Part shown: positions 50,701-61,700 of the stretch, one piece after another | How the letters are laid out: every line of letters starts with the position of its first letter | Position numbering within the stretch: position 1 is the stretch's first letter | NCBI GenBank assembly: GCA_013397935.1 | Contig: VZRN01005622.1 | Coordinates: 5,233,082-5,297,081 of the forward strand | Direction: 5' to 3' | Source of the DNA: Dasyornis broadbenti | Lineage: Eukaryota; Chordata; Aves; Passeriformes; Dasyornithidae | Length of the DNA stretch: 64,000 nt | Program-made: the position numbers and the translations under genes | The notes under the pieces: model-generated | Database searches by the model: none | Told to the model about the DNA's origin: nothing | What the model saw: the letters and a program-made list of their open reading frames with translations, nothing else

Positions 50701-53700
50701 ATCATAACATTTCTTGTTTGCTCATAATAATTATTCCAATTAATTATATGGCAACAGCAGCTTTTCAAGCTTTTGCTACTCATGCACTTTTTATATTCAG
50801 CTGCCCTTTACAGTGCTCTTTCTTCTAACAATTTCAGTGTTTGTTCAGATCTGATGTAGAAAAATCCAATTTTGTTACTAATGAAAATACCACTGAAATA
50901 ATATACTATTGTGCTATCAGGTATGTTTATTGACTTCAGCTGGGATTCCTACCATGGTTAAGGCCCACAATATACTTAGAGACAAATATACAAAGAGAGA
51001 TGTATAATTCCTCTTATTTTTCCACCTAATTTCAGCTTACACTTAGAAAAAATATTTATAATAGTTTTTTTTCAGACAGTTCACTAAATAATGCAACCGG
51101 CCACTTCTGCTGTGTCCTAAACAGCCTGGAAGAAAGAGTTTTTGAAACTTAGTCATATCTGTATAATCCCTATGATGTCAAAGGAAGCCTGGTTGTATAG
51201 AATAAAGTTACTGATTCAGTAATCCTGGCTGCCAGCCTCAGAATGATAAACTCCGTGAGCTTCTGCAGACAGGAGCGTGTGTGACCGTGTAATGTACACA
51301 CGGAGGTATTCCTGGCAGCCAGCTCCAGAGATAACCGGAAGGCTACACGGTAGTTTGGAGATCAGGAAGGGAAGAGTCATTTGAAGTTCAAAAAGGTTTG
51401 TGGAGAGAGAGCGTGTTTGCCCCCATAACGCATCCAAGATGTCATGTGCATTTGTCTGCCCTTAGAGAGAAGTGCCTGGGATCTTTAGTGCTTACAGAAG
51501 TTCAAGTTCTTCTGAAAAATCTCTCAAAGCACGTAGTCCCCTGTATGAGAGGCAGCACTGATTTTAGTCACTTCAAGGGAAGAGTGCCATCTGCTGAATC
51601 ACAACTATCAGTTCTGTAGAACCTTTTTCCTTGGAGGTTTCATGACCAACTCCTGTGCCTCAAACTCAGGCAGCACATAGAGTTTTGTGCTTAGGAGTAG
51701 TCCTGTTCTCCCAGAAATTACACTTTAGACTAAATCCTAAAAATGGTATTACATATTACAGAATAAACACTGAAAGTACATCTGTTTTATAATACTCAGA
51801 GATGTATTGTTCCCCACATCTGAAGAGGTTAAAGCCATATTTCTTTCCTAGAAATATTTTCTGACAGATATACATATATGTGCATGTCTCACATGAATGT
51901 CTATATGTCTCAGTATCAAGGACAATAAGGATGCTTTAATAGCACGCATTTTGTAAGAACATCTGCAGAATTAAAGATGATGTCAATTACTTACAAGACA
52001 TTCTGATGAAATTCTGTAGGCTTACAATTTGAAGAGATTCACTCAGCCATGCAGCTGTTATATATTATTACAATCTAAATGAATTTTAAGAAAGATAATT
52101 AGAGCAGTATACATTCACTCCTAGCAATTTTTCTGAAGAAGGCACTGACAGCTAAACATTATGTTATGAAGTATCTGAGACAGTACAAACTGAACAAGCC
52201 TTTGAAGCTCTAGTGTGCATTCACTATAGGTAGCTAAAGTAGAATGACTCTGTTCTTCTCAAAGGATAAAATTTTCTTTATAGTGATTGAAACAGTCCTT
52301 GAGGCTCAGGAAAGATGGGGTAACTGTGGCACAAAAGCTTTAAACTGTTTTACGTAGGCTCATCTCGTGATCATATGGTAAGGTCATTCAAGCTTCAGAG
52401 CTTTAATCCACTGCTGTATGTAGAATTTCTCTGCATGTGAATTTGAAATTAGCAGCCAGCACACACAAGACCTCAACGTGGCATAAAATTTTATTGGACC
52501 TTTTTAAAAATTACCTAAGTAAAAGTGTTTGTGAATCTAGAAACCTACTATTACACCAATGAACAGGAAACAGATTCATCTTGAGTAGGGAAAATTCTCT
52601 GGGAATTAGGAAAATGCTTTATTTACCTTCTGTACACATTGCATATACTTGTTGCCAGTTAGAAAGTAAATGGATTAATTTAATTTATGTTGCTAGATAG
52701 TACATATGCCATAGAGATGCCTTAGAAATTATGTTTTATAATTAAAGACTACAGGGAATATTGTATATATCCCATATAAACAGAGTGATACATAAGAATG
52801 ACTTCCCAAGTAAATAAATACGTGTATAAAATACATGTGTGTATGTACATTCACAGAATATGTGAACCCGTTTATTCCCTTAAAAGTGTCCTACTTGTAG
52901 ATATGTGGATTTGCTTTTTTAGGACATACAATCAATTAAAATATGTAATTTGATATAACATGAGTCTGTCAAGTATTCATACTACAGAAGGAATAAAAAA
53001 AATAAGGCCTTCAAAATTTTACTGGTGCTGATGGTGGTGTGTTTTCTTCCAGAAGACTATTTTGTCTAGGCTTAAAAAAAAGAAATCTGACTATATAGGA
53101 ACTGGAACAGGTTACTTAAAGATAGTATGAAATTCCAGTCATTAGAAATGGATACTAATGGGATTACAAAATACCTTCTAGTGGGGGTCTACTTATATTT
53201 GACCCTCTCTGAGAACAGAGAGGTGAAATAAATGAACTCCTGGGGCTCATTTTCAGCCCTTCATATGACTCCTGTTTATTTAATTAATTATAAAAGAACA
53301 ACCCCAAATCTAATTTATTGAAATCTCAAACTTCTCACTAGGATTCAAGGATTATCTCAGGCCTCTTCACCGTTTCTGTGGTGTGGTTTTAACTGTGGAG
53401 GTGCCAATACATTTTTCTTTCATGAAGTACTGAATGATGCATGAGATGAGAGAACGCAACAGGGAGAGAAATTGTTGGCTAGGTACAACTTGAAGAAATC
53501 TGCTCATATTCAAAAGTATTCACTGTTATTGATTCCACAATTATGATTGCTTTCTAAATGTGCTTGCAGTAGGACACTAATTTGTTTTTCTCTGTGAAAA
53601 TGAATGTCTGATTGGTATTAAAACACTACATTATTTTTTCTGACTTTTGGATATTCTAATATTTCATCTATTCTTATCAGTTTTAGAAGAAAATCCTGCC

Positions 53701-53862
53701 AGTTTGCTGCTGATATACATACACTGTATACATATAAGTAGGAGTTTTCTTTCCCAACATAAACCAGTATTCTTTGCATTACTGAAAATTTGTCTTTACA
53801 GATCTCATACACATAAAAATGGACTAAAACAGCTTAAGTGCAATGCATAGGACCTTTCTGTT
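47766..53862. other. Non-coding, no recognisable transposon
   Basis: Contains the nested inverted repeats at 51225-51322 and poly-T tracts (48368-48380, 50139-50158). Weak one-mismatch CTCF-like cores occur at 49771-49782 (+) and about 51583-51597 (-). Nothing coding was recognised. Confidence 0.6.
51225..51322. repeat. Nested inverted repeats, about 98 bases
   Basis: The outer arms CTGGCTGCCAG (51225-51235) and CTGGCAGCCAG (51312-51322) and the inner arms CTCCGTG (51251-51257) and CACGGAG (51299-51305) are each perfectly complementary and nested in order. The segment also has more CpG than its flanks. Structured RNA or chance; unproven. Confidence 0.6.
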
Positions 53863-54150
53863 GTTGGACTTTTAGTCAGTTTGCCCTACACCATCCTGAG
53901 GGACACAAAATGGGGCAAACCTAGTGACATGCCTTGCGGTTTGACTGATAGCAGCTGAGCCCCCAAACCTGTTTGGCTGATAACAGTGTGGGGTGTGTAT
54001 AAATACTATGATGACAGGAAGTACATCAAGGGTCTTTCTGTGGAGTTTTATTATCCCACTGCAGTCTTGCCTGCAATGAGATTATTATATTCAATACACT
54101 GCTTGGAAATGAAATTTCTTCTTCTGTCTCATTGAATCTTCATAACGTAA
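53863..54150 (+). promoter_or_regulatory. TATA-box-containing segment, possible old solo LTR
   Basis: A TATAAATA box (53998-54005) sits in a segment that begins with TG-rich sequence and ends near CTTCA, with AT-rich poly-A-signal-like sequence (TTTTATTAT) about 45 bases after the box. This U3-R-U5-like order is compatible with a decayed endogenous retroviral LTR, but no target-site duplication or family match is visible. It could instead be a TATA promoter about 300 bases ahead of the CpG island. The call is tentative. Confidence 0.25.
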
Positions 54151-54676
54151 TGAATCAAATGTAGGAATAGCTGGAGCTTTGCTGTGAGGTGGTAGTGCTC
54201 CTTCCAAGTCCACCTTCCCTTTGCCCTTACAGTGTTCTTCTTCCCCCACCACTACCTCTCGTGGTGTGGCATAAAGCTGGCATGGTCATGCGGAGTTGAC
54301 TGCTAGAGCTGCGCCTGTAGTATTTGTCCGTGCACTCATCCATCCGCAGGACGGAGGGTTTGAGGATGCTTCTCCTGGAGACTTGGTCCACGCCTGGAGC
54401 ACGGCCAGGCCACAGGCGCTGGGAGTCGTCAGGCCAAGCGCTGTCTCCAAGCTCAGCCGGGAATGCCGGCGGAGACCCGCGCGGGGGTTTTGTGCCTTTG
54501 CTTGTTTTCGGCGGCAGTGGGCGGGGGGAATCGGAACTTCTTCTGTGCCCGAGGCTGCCCCCGTCCCCTCCGCGGCTCGTGGCTGTGCCGTGGCCGGGGC
54601 ACGACCAGCTCCAGGAGCCGCCCCTCGCGTTACCTTCGGCGGGGGAAGGGGCGGGAGGCGGCGCCGGCTCCGCGCC

Positions 54677-54699
54677 GGGCGGGGCGGGGCGGGGCGGGA
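54677..54699 (+). promoter_or_regulatory. Tandem GC boxes / G-quadruplex motif
   Basis: Four spaced G-runs of the form GGGC(GGGGC)3GGG lie directly upstream of the assembly gap. Each GGGGCGG unit matches the SP/KLF-family binding core, and the array fits the general G-quadruplex pattern (four runs of at least three G with short loops). It is inferred to be part of the ROBO1b promoter and a likely cause of the gap. Confidence 0.6.
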
Positions 54700-54720
54700 T
54701 GCGCCGGGCCGGGCAGCGCC

Positions 54721-55262
54721 NNNNNNNNNNNNNNNNNNNNNNNNNNNNNNNNNNNNNNNNNNNNNNNNNNNNNNNNNNNNNNNNNNNNNNNNNNNNNNNN
54801 NNNNNNNNNNNNNNNNNNNNNNNNNNNNNNNNNNNNNNNNNNNNNNNNNNNNNNNNNNNNNNNNNNNNNNNNNNNNNNNNNNNNNNNNNNNNNNNNNNNN
54901 NNNNNNNNNNNNNNNNNNNNNNNNNNNNNNNNNNNNNNNNNNNNNNNNNNNNNNNNNNNNNNNNNNNNNNNNNNNNNNNNNNNNNNNNNNNNNNNNNNNN
55001 NNNNNNNNNNNNNNNNNNNNNNNNNNNNNNNNNNNNNNNNNNNNNNNNNNNNNNNNNNNNNNNNNNNNNNNNNNNNNNNNNNNNNNNNNNNNNNNNNNNN
55101 NNNNNNNNNNNNNNNNNNNNNNNNNNNNNNNNNNNNNNNNNNNNNNNNNNNNNNNNNNNNNNNNNNNNNNNNNNNNNNNNNNNNNNNNNNNNNNNNNNNN
55201 NNNNNNNNNNNNNNNNNNNNNNNNNNNNNNNNNNNNNNNNNNNNNNNNNNNNNNNNNNNNNN
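54721..55262. other. Assembly gap (542 N) inside the CpG island
   Basis: There are 542 consecutive unknown bases, flanked on the left by a GC-box array and by very GC-rich sequence on both sides. Such segments are often lost in short-read assemblies. The true length may differ. Part of the core promoter or 5' UTR of ROBO1b may be missing here. Confidence 0.99.
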
Positions 55263-55685
55263 CACTGCGCGACGCTCCTTGCCCGGCCTTCGCCGAGGGC
55301 GGCGGTGGCCGCTCCGTACCCGTCCCGGCTGCGCTCCGCTACCGCCTCGTCCCGGGCGCTCAGAGCGGACTCTGGGGCCGGGGCAGCAACTTGTGCTCGG
55401 GAGGCGGCGGACCTCTGCTGCGGGAGCTCGAGGATCTTTTGTTTTCTCCTATCGCTTTGGATAGTCCTGGGAAGTGTCAAGGCGCCGCTGAGGAAAGCCC
55501 GGGCCGGGAGAGGGGAGGCTGGCCGGAGTTGGCTGGAGCCCCTCGGAGCTGACAGCGCCGTGCCCGGACGGCGGGATTAGAGAACCTCGCTTGCTTTAAG
55601 CTTCTGTGGAATTACAACTGGGGGCTCTTCGTTTCTCCCCGCGCTCTTCTGGCATGAGACTGCTTGCAGGCGCCACCCGAGGACA
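55263..55685 (+). other. ROBO1: Probable 5' UTR / proximal promoter of ROBO1b
   Basis: This is GC-rich sequence between the assembly gap and the ROBO1b start codon. It contains an in-frame stop (TAG 55578-55580) with no in-frame ATG after it, so the coding region does not extend upstream in this exon. A pyrimidine-rich stretch (55625-55650) followed by TTGCAG (ending 55669) resembles a 3' splice site. Transcript boundaries are unknown. Confidence 0.55.
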
Positions 55686-55689
55686 ATGA
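55654..55689 (+). promoter_or_regulatory. 11-codon upstream ORF overlapping the ROBO1b start (ATGA)
   Basis: An upstream ATG at 55654 opens a frame reading MRLLAGATRGQ. Its TGA stop (55687-55689) overlaps the ROBO1b ATG (55686-55688) as ATGA. It has G at -3. If the transcript starts upstream of 55654, ribosomes would have to leak past this ATG or terminate and reinitiate at the receptor start. It is regulatory only by inference; whether the 5' UTR includes it is not shown here. Confidence 0.5.
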
Positions 55690-55740
55690 TCGCGGAGTTT
55701 GCTCACTTTTACCTCTTTGGATTCATATGTGTCACCTCAG
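55686..55740 (+). CDS. ROBO1: ROBO1 short isoform (DUTT1/isoform b) first coding exon, signal peptide
   Basis: The exon encodes the N-terminus of roundabout receptor 1, the single-pass Ig/fibronectin-III receptor for SLIT ligands in axon guidance and cell migration. Seen: 18 codons plus one base (phase-1 intron) giving MIAEFAHFYLFGFICVTSG, a hydrophobic signal peptide, followed at once by the donor CAG|GTAACC. Known, from memory: the human isoform b begins MIAEPAHFYLFGLICLCSG, so 15 of 19 residues agree, with changes at positions 5, 13, 16 and 17. The last Gly sits at the junction where the shared exon (SRLRQEDFPP in human) joins. The start is well supported: it is the first in-frame ATG after an in-frame TAG at 55578-55580, and it has A at -3. 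The longer ROBO1 isoform uses different upstream first exons. The rest of the gene lies beyond 64000. An open frame continues to 56249, but that is read-through of the intron. Confidence 0.9.
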
Positions 55741-58700
55741 GTAACCACCTCGCGCAGGCGGGTCAGATCCGCGGCAGCGCTCCCGCAGCCGCTCTCCTCC
55801 CTCCCCACTCCATCCCCCGGTTTGGCCCCTCCGCGCCTCCCGGCCCCCTCCTTTGCTCGGAAACGAAGCTCGGCTTCCACCCCGCGGGCGCCTGGACCGC
55901 GTTTGCCCCGGGAGTTGCCGCCGGCTGCGGGGGCTGCCTGGAGCCGGGCGCGGGGAGCGGGTGCGGGGAGATGCGCGGCGCCGGTCCCGGTCCCAAGGCT
56001 CCTGCCGCCGGCAGCTCCCTGGGGTCGATTGATGTAACCACGGCTGGCCCTGAGCCCCGGCAGCGAGGGGGCGGCGGGCAGGGACCCTGTCCTGCCGCTC
56101 GCTGCGGCTGCCCGCGGGTACCGCGCACCCTCCGCCGGGCGGACCCTGGCGCATCCCCCCTCCCCGCGCAGTCGCCACCGCGGGGGAAGGGAGGGCTTGG
56201 GGATGGGTTTGGCTTCACCTTGGCGATTAAAGTTTGCCCACGTGTGTGAAGTGAAGCGCCAGCGTGCTAAGTGGGAACGGGGGAGATGGCCGGCGAGATA
56301 GGGGGGATTAATGGTCATTAGGCACAGTTTGCGCGGGGCTTAGGCGTATTGGGGCATCTTATCGTGCCCGTAGGTTACTGATAGGGCAACACTAATAGGG
56401 CATTGCGGAGGGCACCTTTGGCTCTGTGCGGCTCTCCCCGGGCCCGCATGTGGTCGCGGTGGGCGTGGGGAGCTCGGGAGGTTTTCGGGTTTGCTTCTGC
56501 ACAAGGTCCCTGTTTCTCGCAGGAGGCTGGGTTTGTCTGCCTGCGCTATTGCTTCGCGTTCTTAGGAACGCCTTTTGTCACACGCTAAGTGAGCGCAGTA
56601 AATCCTTCTCCCATAGCGAAGGTTGGTTTGGGCGCTAACTTTTCTACCTTAATTGATTTTTATAAGTTTGCGGAGGACCCCATTGAGTCATTAAAGTTAT
56701 GGTAGCATGAGACATCTGGTCAGTGAATGAATGAAGTTTTTGAAAGACTTAAGTACACTGCCTGAAGCTTTAAGTCTTAATTATGTCACTAAGCCTAGTA
56801 ACTTACGTCTGTTTCTAGATTATATCATAAATTTAACTATTAAGTTTTTGCTCTTAGGTATTAGTTTGCTCCTTGGGGCTTTGGATATGGAAAACTTTGC
56901 ATCCCTGAGTAGCTCTCACCCTGTTCACTTTTGACCATGTCAGTCATGGCATCTTTAATTTGATTTTTCTCTATATTGCCTCCTTCATGTGATGGAAGAA
57001 AGAAATGAAATGGGGAAAAGCCTTTGCACCAATTTGCTCTCTCTGAATCTTTCATGTCAGTCATCCCCACCTTAGAAAAGTTGACTTCATACTGTACTCT
57101 GTAACTTGCTTCTGTATTGGGATATTTTAAACTCCAAGTTAAACAATTTTATTTAATTTATTTTTGAATCTTCTCATCTATTTGTCATATAAATGCTCAA
57201 CAGAGTAAGTTGCATGCAAGGTTTTTTTCTGTTTTTTTCTTTCCCCTCCAGGATAGGGATGCTCTCTCTAATAGTGTTGATTCCATCTGAATTGGAGAGG
57301 GAAAAAAAAAAAGGAAGAAAGCCATGAATTTTTATGGAGGTTTTTAATTTTGTCATGTAAGCAAACTCAGTAACAAAGATAAGAGACAAGCACCAGATAA
57401 TAACTCTGGTCCAACTCCCTCACCGGAGGAATTCCTTTTAACACCTCAACTAGAGAGTGGTAAAATATTCTTATGTCTGAAACAATGGAGATGCCAGAAA
57501 CCCTTGGCAGGATGAAGTTTGGGGGCAGATGGCTGCAGTGCAGAAGGAAGGACAGGAGTCATCTACAGCAGTTTCCACACTGCAATCCTTTGAGTTCTAC
57601 TGACAGCTGATCTTGCAAGTTGATTGATCCTTTCCTCCCTCTTCCACTGAAGGTTCTCACTTCCCTCACTCACACCCACTTACTGAATCAATGGTTTGTG
57701 TGGCCACACTCTAAAAGGGATGTTAGAAACTTCTGCTGGGAGGTGGGAGATAATTGGGGGATGGGAAAGAGAAAAAAAATTTAATAATAAAAGTAAGTGG
57801 GTTAGTGTTTGTTAAAACAGTAATTGGTAAACCACTTAGAATTTAAAACCGCTAATTTTTTACCCTGGTGTTGTCTCTGTGGAATCCTGTGAAGTACCTT
57901 CTTTCATGTAAGCCTGTGGTTAATAAATGGTGAAAATTGGAATATAGCAGCTTTTCTCCCTTCTTCTCCCAGTGTAATTTCAATGCTTCTTTGCATAAAG
58001 AATAAAAATTGCTCTAAGGGATACTTCTCTTGTATCCTTGTTTTCTTGAGTATTTACCTGCATTCTGCCCTTTTTCCTTCATTCTGAGGCAGACTTTGCT
58101 TCAGAATCCATGGATTTTTCATCTCTCCGCTCCCCAGGAAGCAGCAGCATCAAATTAATATGTTTGGAAAAGAAAATCTTTCACTTATCTGAAGGGCAAC
58201 ATGCAGAACATTTTTGCTAGGAACAAGTGTCAAGGTTCTGGCTTTCCACATGGGTGTTCACTGCCCTAGCAATTCTCAAGGCTAAATATGTTACTGCGTG
58301 ATTTTTCTGATTCCCTCTGTGGAAATCTTTATATTTTGATGAGGTATTTCATTGCATTGCTGATTCCCATCTTTTCCACACCCACCCTTTCCCCCCTTCC
58401 TGCCCATGTTCTCCCTTGCTAATTACTGTACTTCCGATGGGATTGGTACTTTTGCTCCAGAGGTTTTTTCATGCTGTGTGGAACAGGCAGCGCTGACACA
58501 ACGAGGCAGGCGTGTTTTTCAGTGATAGTTCTAGCCAGTGGAGGGCAAAATTGTCTCTTGTATTCCTTCATGGGAGAATTATCTTCTGATGCTTAATAGT
58601 TTAAGGGTGTCCATGGAGTGTCCCCAAAGTCCTTTCCAGTTGGCTAACCTACCCCTTGGAGTAAATAAATCAACCATTTCCTTGATACATTTTATTTATT

Positions 58701-61700
58701 TGTCTCAGAAGTTTGTACTTACAAGCTCCCTCATGAAGTGCTAGAGCATTTCTGGAAATGTTTCTACTCTTTTTAGGTATTCTCTGTCTAAAAATCTCTC
58801 CTAATAAATGAGGAGAGATTTTTTTTTTTTTTAAAATTACTCAGTAATTCAAAAGATTATGAAAGTATTAAGTGCCTAATCTGTAAAAGCAAGTAAATCA
58901 CCCAAGAAAACTTAAAAATGGTATGTTTTTCAGCTATCCCTAATGCATTGTGTGCTTTTCTAAGTAACTTACTACAAAAATATATAAGAAAGATTGAGCC
59001 AGCTACTTAGAGCTCAAGAAGCTGGTCATGCTTGTATTGTGTTTGAAGACTTCAAGCTAACAAAGAAATAACCACATGCTTTAAAATTGATAATTCTTTA
59101 CTTGTGATGAAATATTCTCGAAGTATCCAGGTGTTTGACTGATTCAAAACCACTTATCCTTTTGAGTACTGATAGGATCTGTGGAGAGCAAACTTCTTTT
59201 TTTTTTTTTTTCAATTTGCATAAGTGTGGGTTTTGTTATCTTTCAGCTAGAAAGAGACACTTTTTTTTTTCTTCCTACAGCATGTCAATTAAGTTAGTTT
59301 AAAACACAAGAACATTCAAGCTGATTTTTTGCTCCCTGCAGTCAGTGTTGGCTGTCAGATTTTTTTTGTTGAAGTTACGCAGTAACTTCATTAGAGGGGA
59401 TCACCTGTAATATTCAGGGTATGGAATTTTGGGGGGTTCATGTGTACAGTGCATAAGATTTTACTAGAACACATGAATTTATGTGAAGAATACTCCTGAG
59501 TCTGCATGCTAAAGGTTTTGATTGGATCTACAAAGATAGATGGGCCATTACAAATGTTATCAGAAACTAGTGACGCTTAGGTAGCAGTGTTAGCACGTTA
59601 ATATTAGAAATTAAGTACTTTTGTGAAACAATGCTTTAACGTAAAATGCATTGGAAACGATGGCCAAAGAGATTCAATAAAGGATCAAAATCAATTTAGT
59701 TTTCATAAGAAAGTGGAAAGAGAAAATATTTAGGAATTTGAGACAGACGAATCTACAGTTGTGCTTAAAAATATGAGAACCTGTTCCCTCACTCTCAAAT
59801 GACATTGGTTTTGGTTGGCACTTAATTTTCCTAAATAACTGGAAGAGTTTTGTTTCACAATCCTAAACAACTGTAATATTATGTCTCATTATGGGATAGC
59901 TTTCTCTAATGAATGTAATAATTGGCTGGGTCTAGCAAGTCCAGTCACTTGCTGCAGTTCTCAGTGTATTATTTCTGCTGTTGTTAAATGCGTTGTGTGG
60001 ATAACGGTCACTTGGCTTGGTGTCCTGGTAGCTGGCTTAGATTCTTCTTCAAAATTTCTCTTTTATAGTGAAGATCAACATAGTCAGTGTTTAAGTTATT
60101 GTTGCAGGGTTTTGTGTATTTGAATAGTTAGTAATGAGTCATTTTGTTGTCGATAGTTGTTAATAATTTGAGGTTATTTTGTGACCAGGAAGTTAGTAGG
60201 AACCTTGCTCTTTCCAAGCAAATGAAACGGAACATAAAAATTTCATATGCTAAGATCCTGACACATTTTACTTGTGTGCTCTATTACATAATCTCATTTG
60301 GTGGTGATAACCTTCCTTAGCTTTTCACCTGAGTGCCTCCTCATAAAATTGTAAGGTAAATAGTGAAGTAACTGAAGTAGCAATCAAGGTGTATTTTAAG
60401 CCCAATAGATCGTGTAAACAGGGTGAATAGGAGTATTTTTCTATTAGTGGTAAGAAGCTTGACCAAAAGGTGAGAGTAGAGCAACAAATAAATATCCTTA
60501 AGTGTCTTGAAAGCTAGAGATGTTTTTAAGGACAGATAATTTGCTAGTTTATATATTTTTTAGAAGAAAGAAGATGTACATGTATATGTACACATATATA
60601 TATATATACGTTTATAGACATACATTTCTATCTCAATCATACACTGATGTCTCTGGGCTTATTATGTCAACTTTAACATCAGCACTAAACTGTTGTGGGT
60701 AGAATGACATTTTATGTGAGGAAAGAAAATGTCTTATGGGGACAAATATTTTGTACTTGTGACATAGATGGAGACAGCTATGTTGAACTCTCACAGTTGA
60801 GAACTTGGTACTAAGGAAAATCTCAACAGGGGAAAAAGTGAAACAGCTGGGAAGCTAATAATGACTTCAGTTTTCAGTCAGGTGTGCAGAGATGTGTTAT
60901 TCTGTTGTTGGTCTTGAGTTCTGGTTTTTAAAGAGCTAAATCTTTTGGTATCCTGATTATTAATGTAAGCCAGTATTGTGAGTTGCCTTACCCTGGAGGT
61001 GAGAGTAAGCTTTATTAAAATAAGAAAGGTGTGAATTTAATTCTGGATGTCAGAACTTCTTTGTTGGTTGACTATGCATTAGGAAAAAATGGTGCATTAG
61101 CCCAGATTTATCCACAAAAATGATAACATATGATTCTGGAACATCATTAGGGTAGGCCTGTCAGACCAGGAACGTATATGATTTAAATGGTGTTATAGCA
61201 ACAGCACATGGGAGAGGTATTTATGTGGGAGTATCTGTCTCAGGTGTAAATAGTAGGGGAAATGTCCTACGCTTCAATAAAATAATGAATAGCGACTCAG
61301 GGAAGATATATTCTATTTCTTGTCATGCCTTTTGAAAACAAAGTGAGGAAAGTTTTTTATTTTATGAGAAAATGAAGGAGTATATGAACAACCAGTGAAG
61401 TTAAATACTGTTAAATACTGAGAACCGTTCTCTGAGTCTTGTGGGTATTTTCCATGCCTCTCTTGTTCTGAAGCTTAGGAAAATTTCCGACTAAGACTGA
61501 TGTGTGTATGTGTGTCTGTGTATGACTGATTAAAACAAAATTGATAAATTGACAGTAATGAGATTTGTGAGTGGCGTCAGGCCAGTCTTTTTAATTAGAG
61601 CCTGTTTGCCATCTGAGCAGCTGCAGCCAAGGGGAAGGTGCGGAGTGCTCTGCTCACACTCACGAGCAGCCAAGTCCCTTCACCTTGGCTGAGGACAGAA

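Larger units (their letters stand above)
54290..56480. promoter_or_regulatory. ROBO1: CpG island spanning the ROBO1b promoter, 5' UTR, exon 1 and start of intron 1
   Basis: CpG dinucleotides and G+C content rise abruptly near 54290 and fall back after about 56480, against AT-rich, CpG-poor flanks. The island contains the ROBO1b first coding exon and tandem GC boxes, and it is interrupted by an assembly gap. CpG islands of this kind normally mark broadly used, TATA-less promoters, so the transcription start for the short ROBO1 transcript is inferred to lie within it, upstream of 55686. The exact start cannot be placed by eye. Borders are approximate. Confidence 0.85.

Noticed and set aside
1..53862. 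Upstream exons of the long ROBO1 isoform
   Set aside because: I looked for sequence encoding the long-isoform N-terminal segment (for example a SDNDDNSLGYT-like peptide) and did not see it. A short diverged exon could still be missed, and a translated alignment would settle it.
54227..55480. A 417-codon minus-strand open frame and three plus-strand frames of 333-418 codons across the CpG island
   Set aside because: They run through 542 unknown bases that cannot contain visible stops, and the visible parts are low-complexity Pro/Arg/Gly/Ala sequence typical of CpG islands. The minus-strand C-terminal part resembles no protein I know.
55686..56249. 187-codon open frame starting at the ROBO1b ATG
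   Set aside because: Only the first 55 bases are exon. The rest follows a consensus donor and is GC-rich intron read-through.
55732..56318. Minus-strand frames of 148-193 codons opposite ROBO1b exon 1
   Set aside because: Arg/Pro/Gly-rich CpG-island frames overlapping one another in three phases; no domain or initiation context of note.
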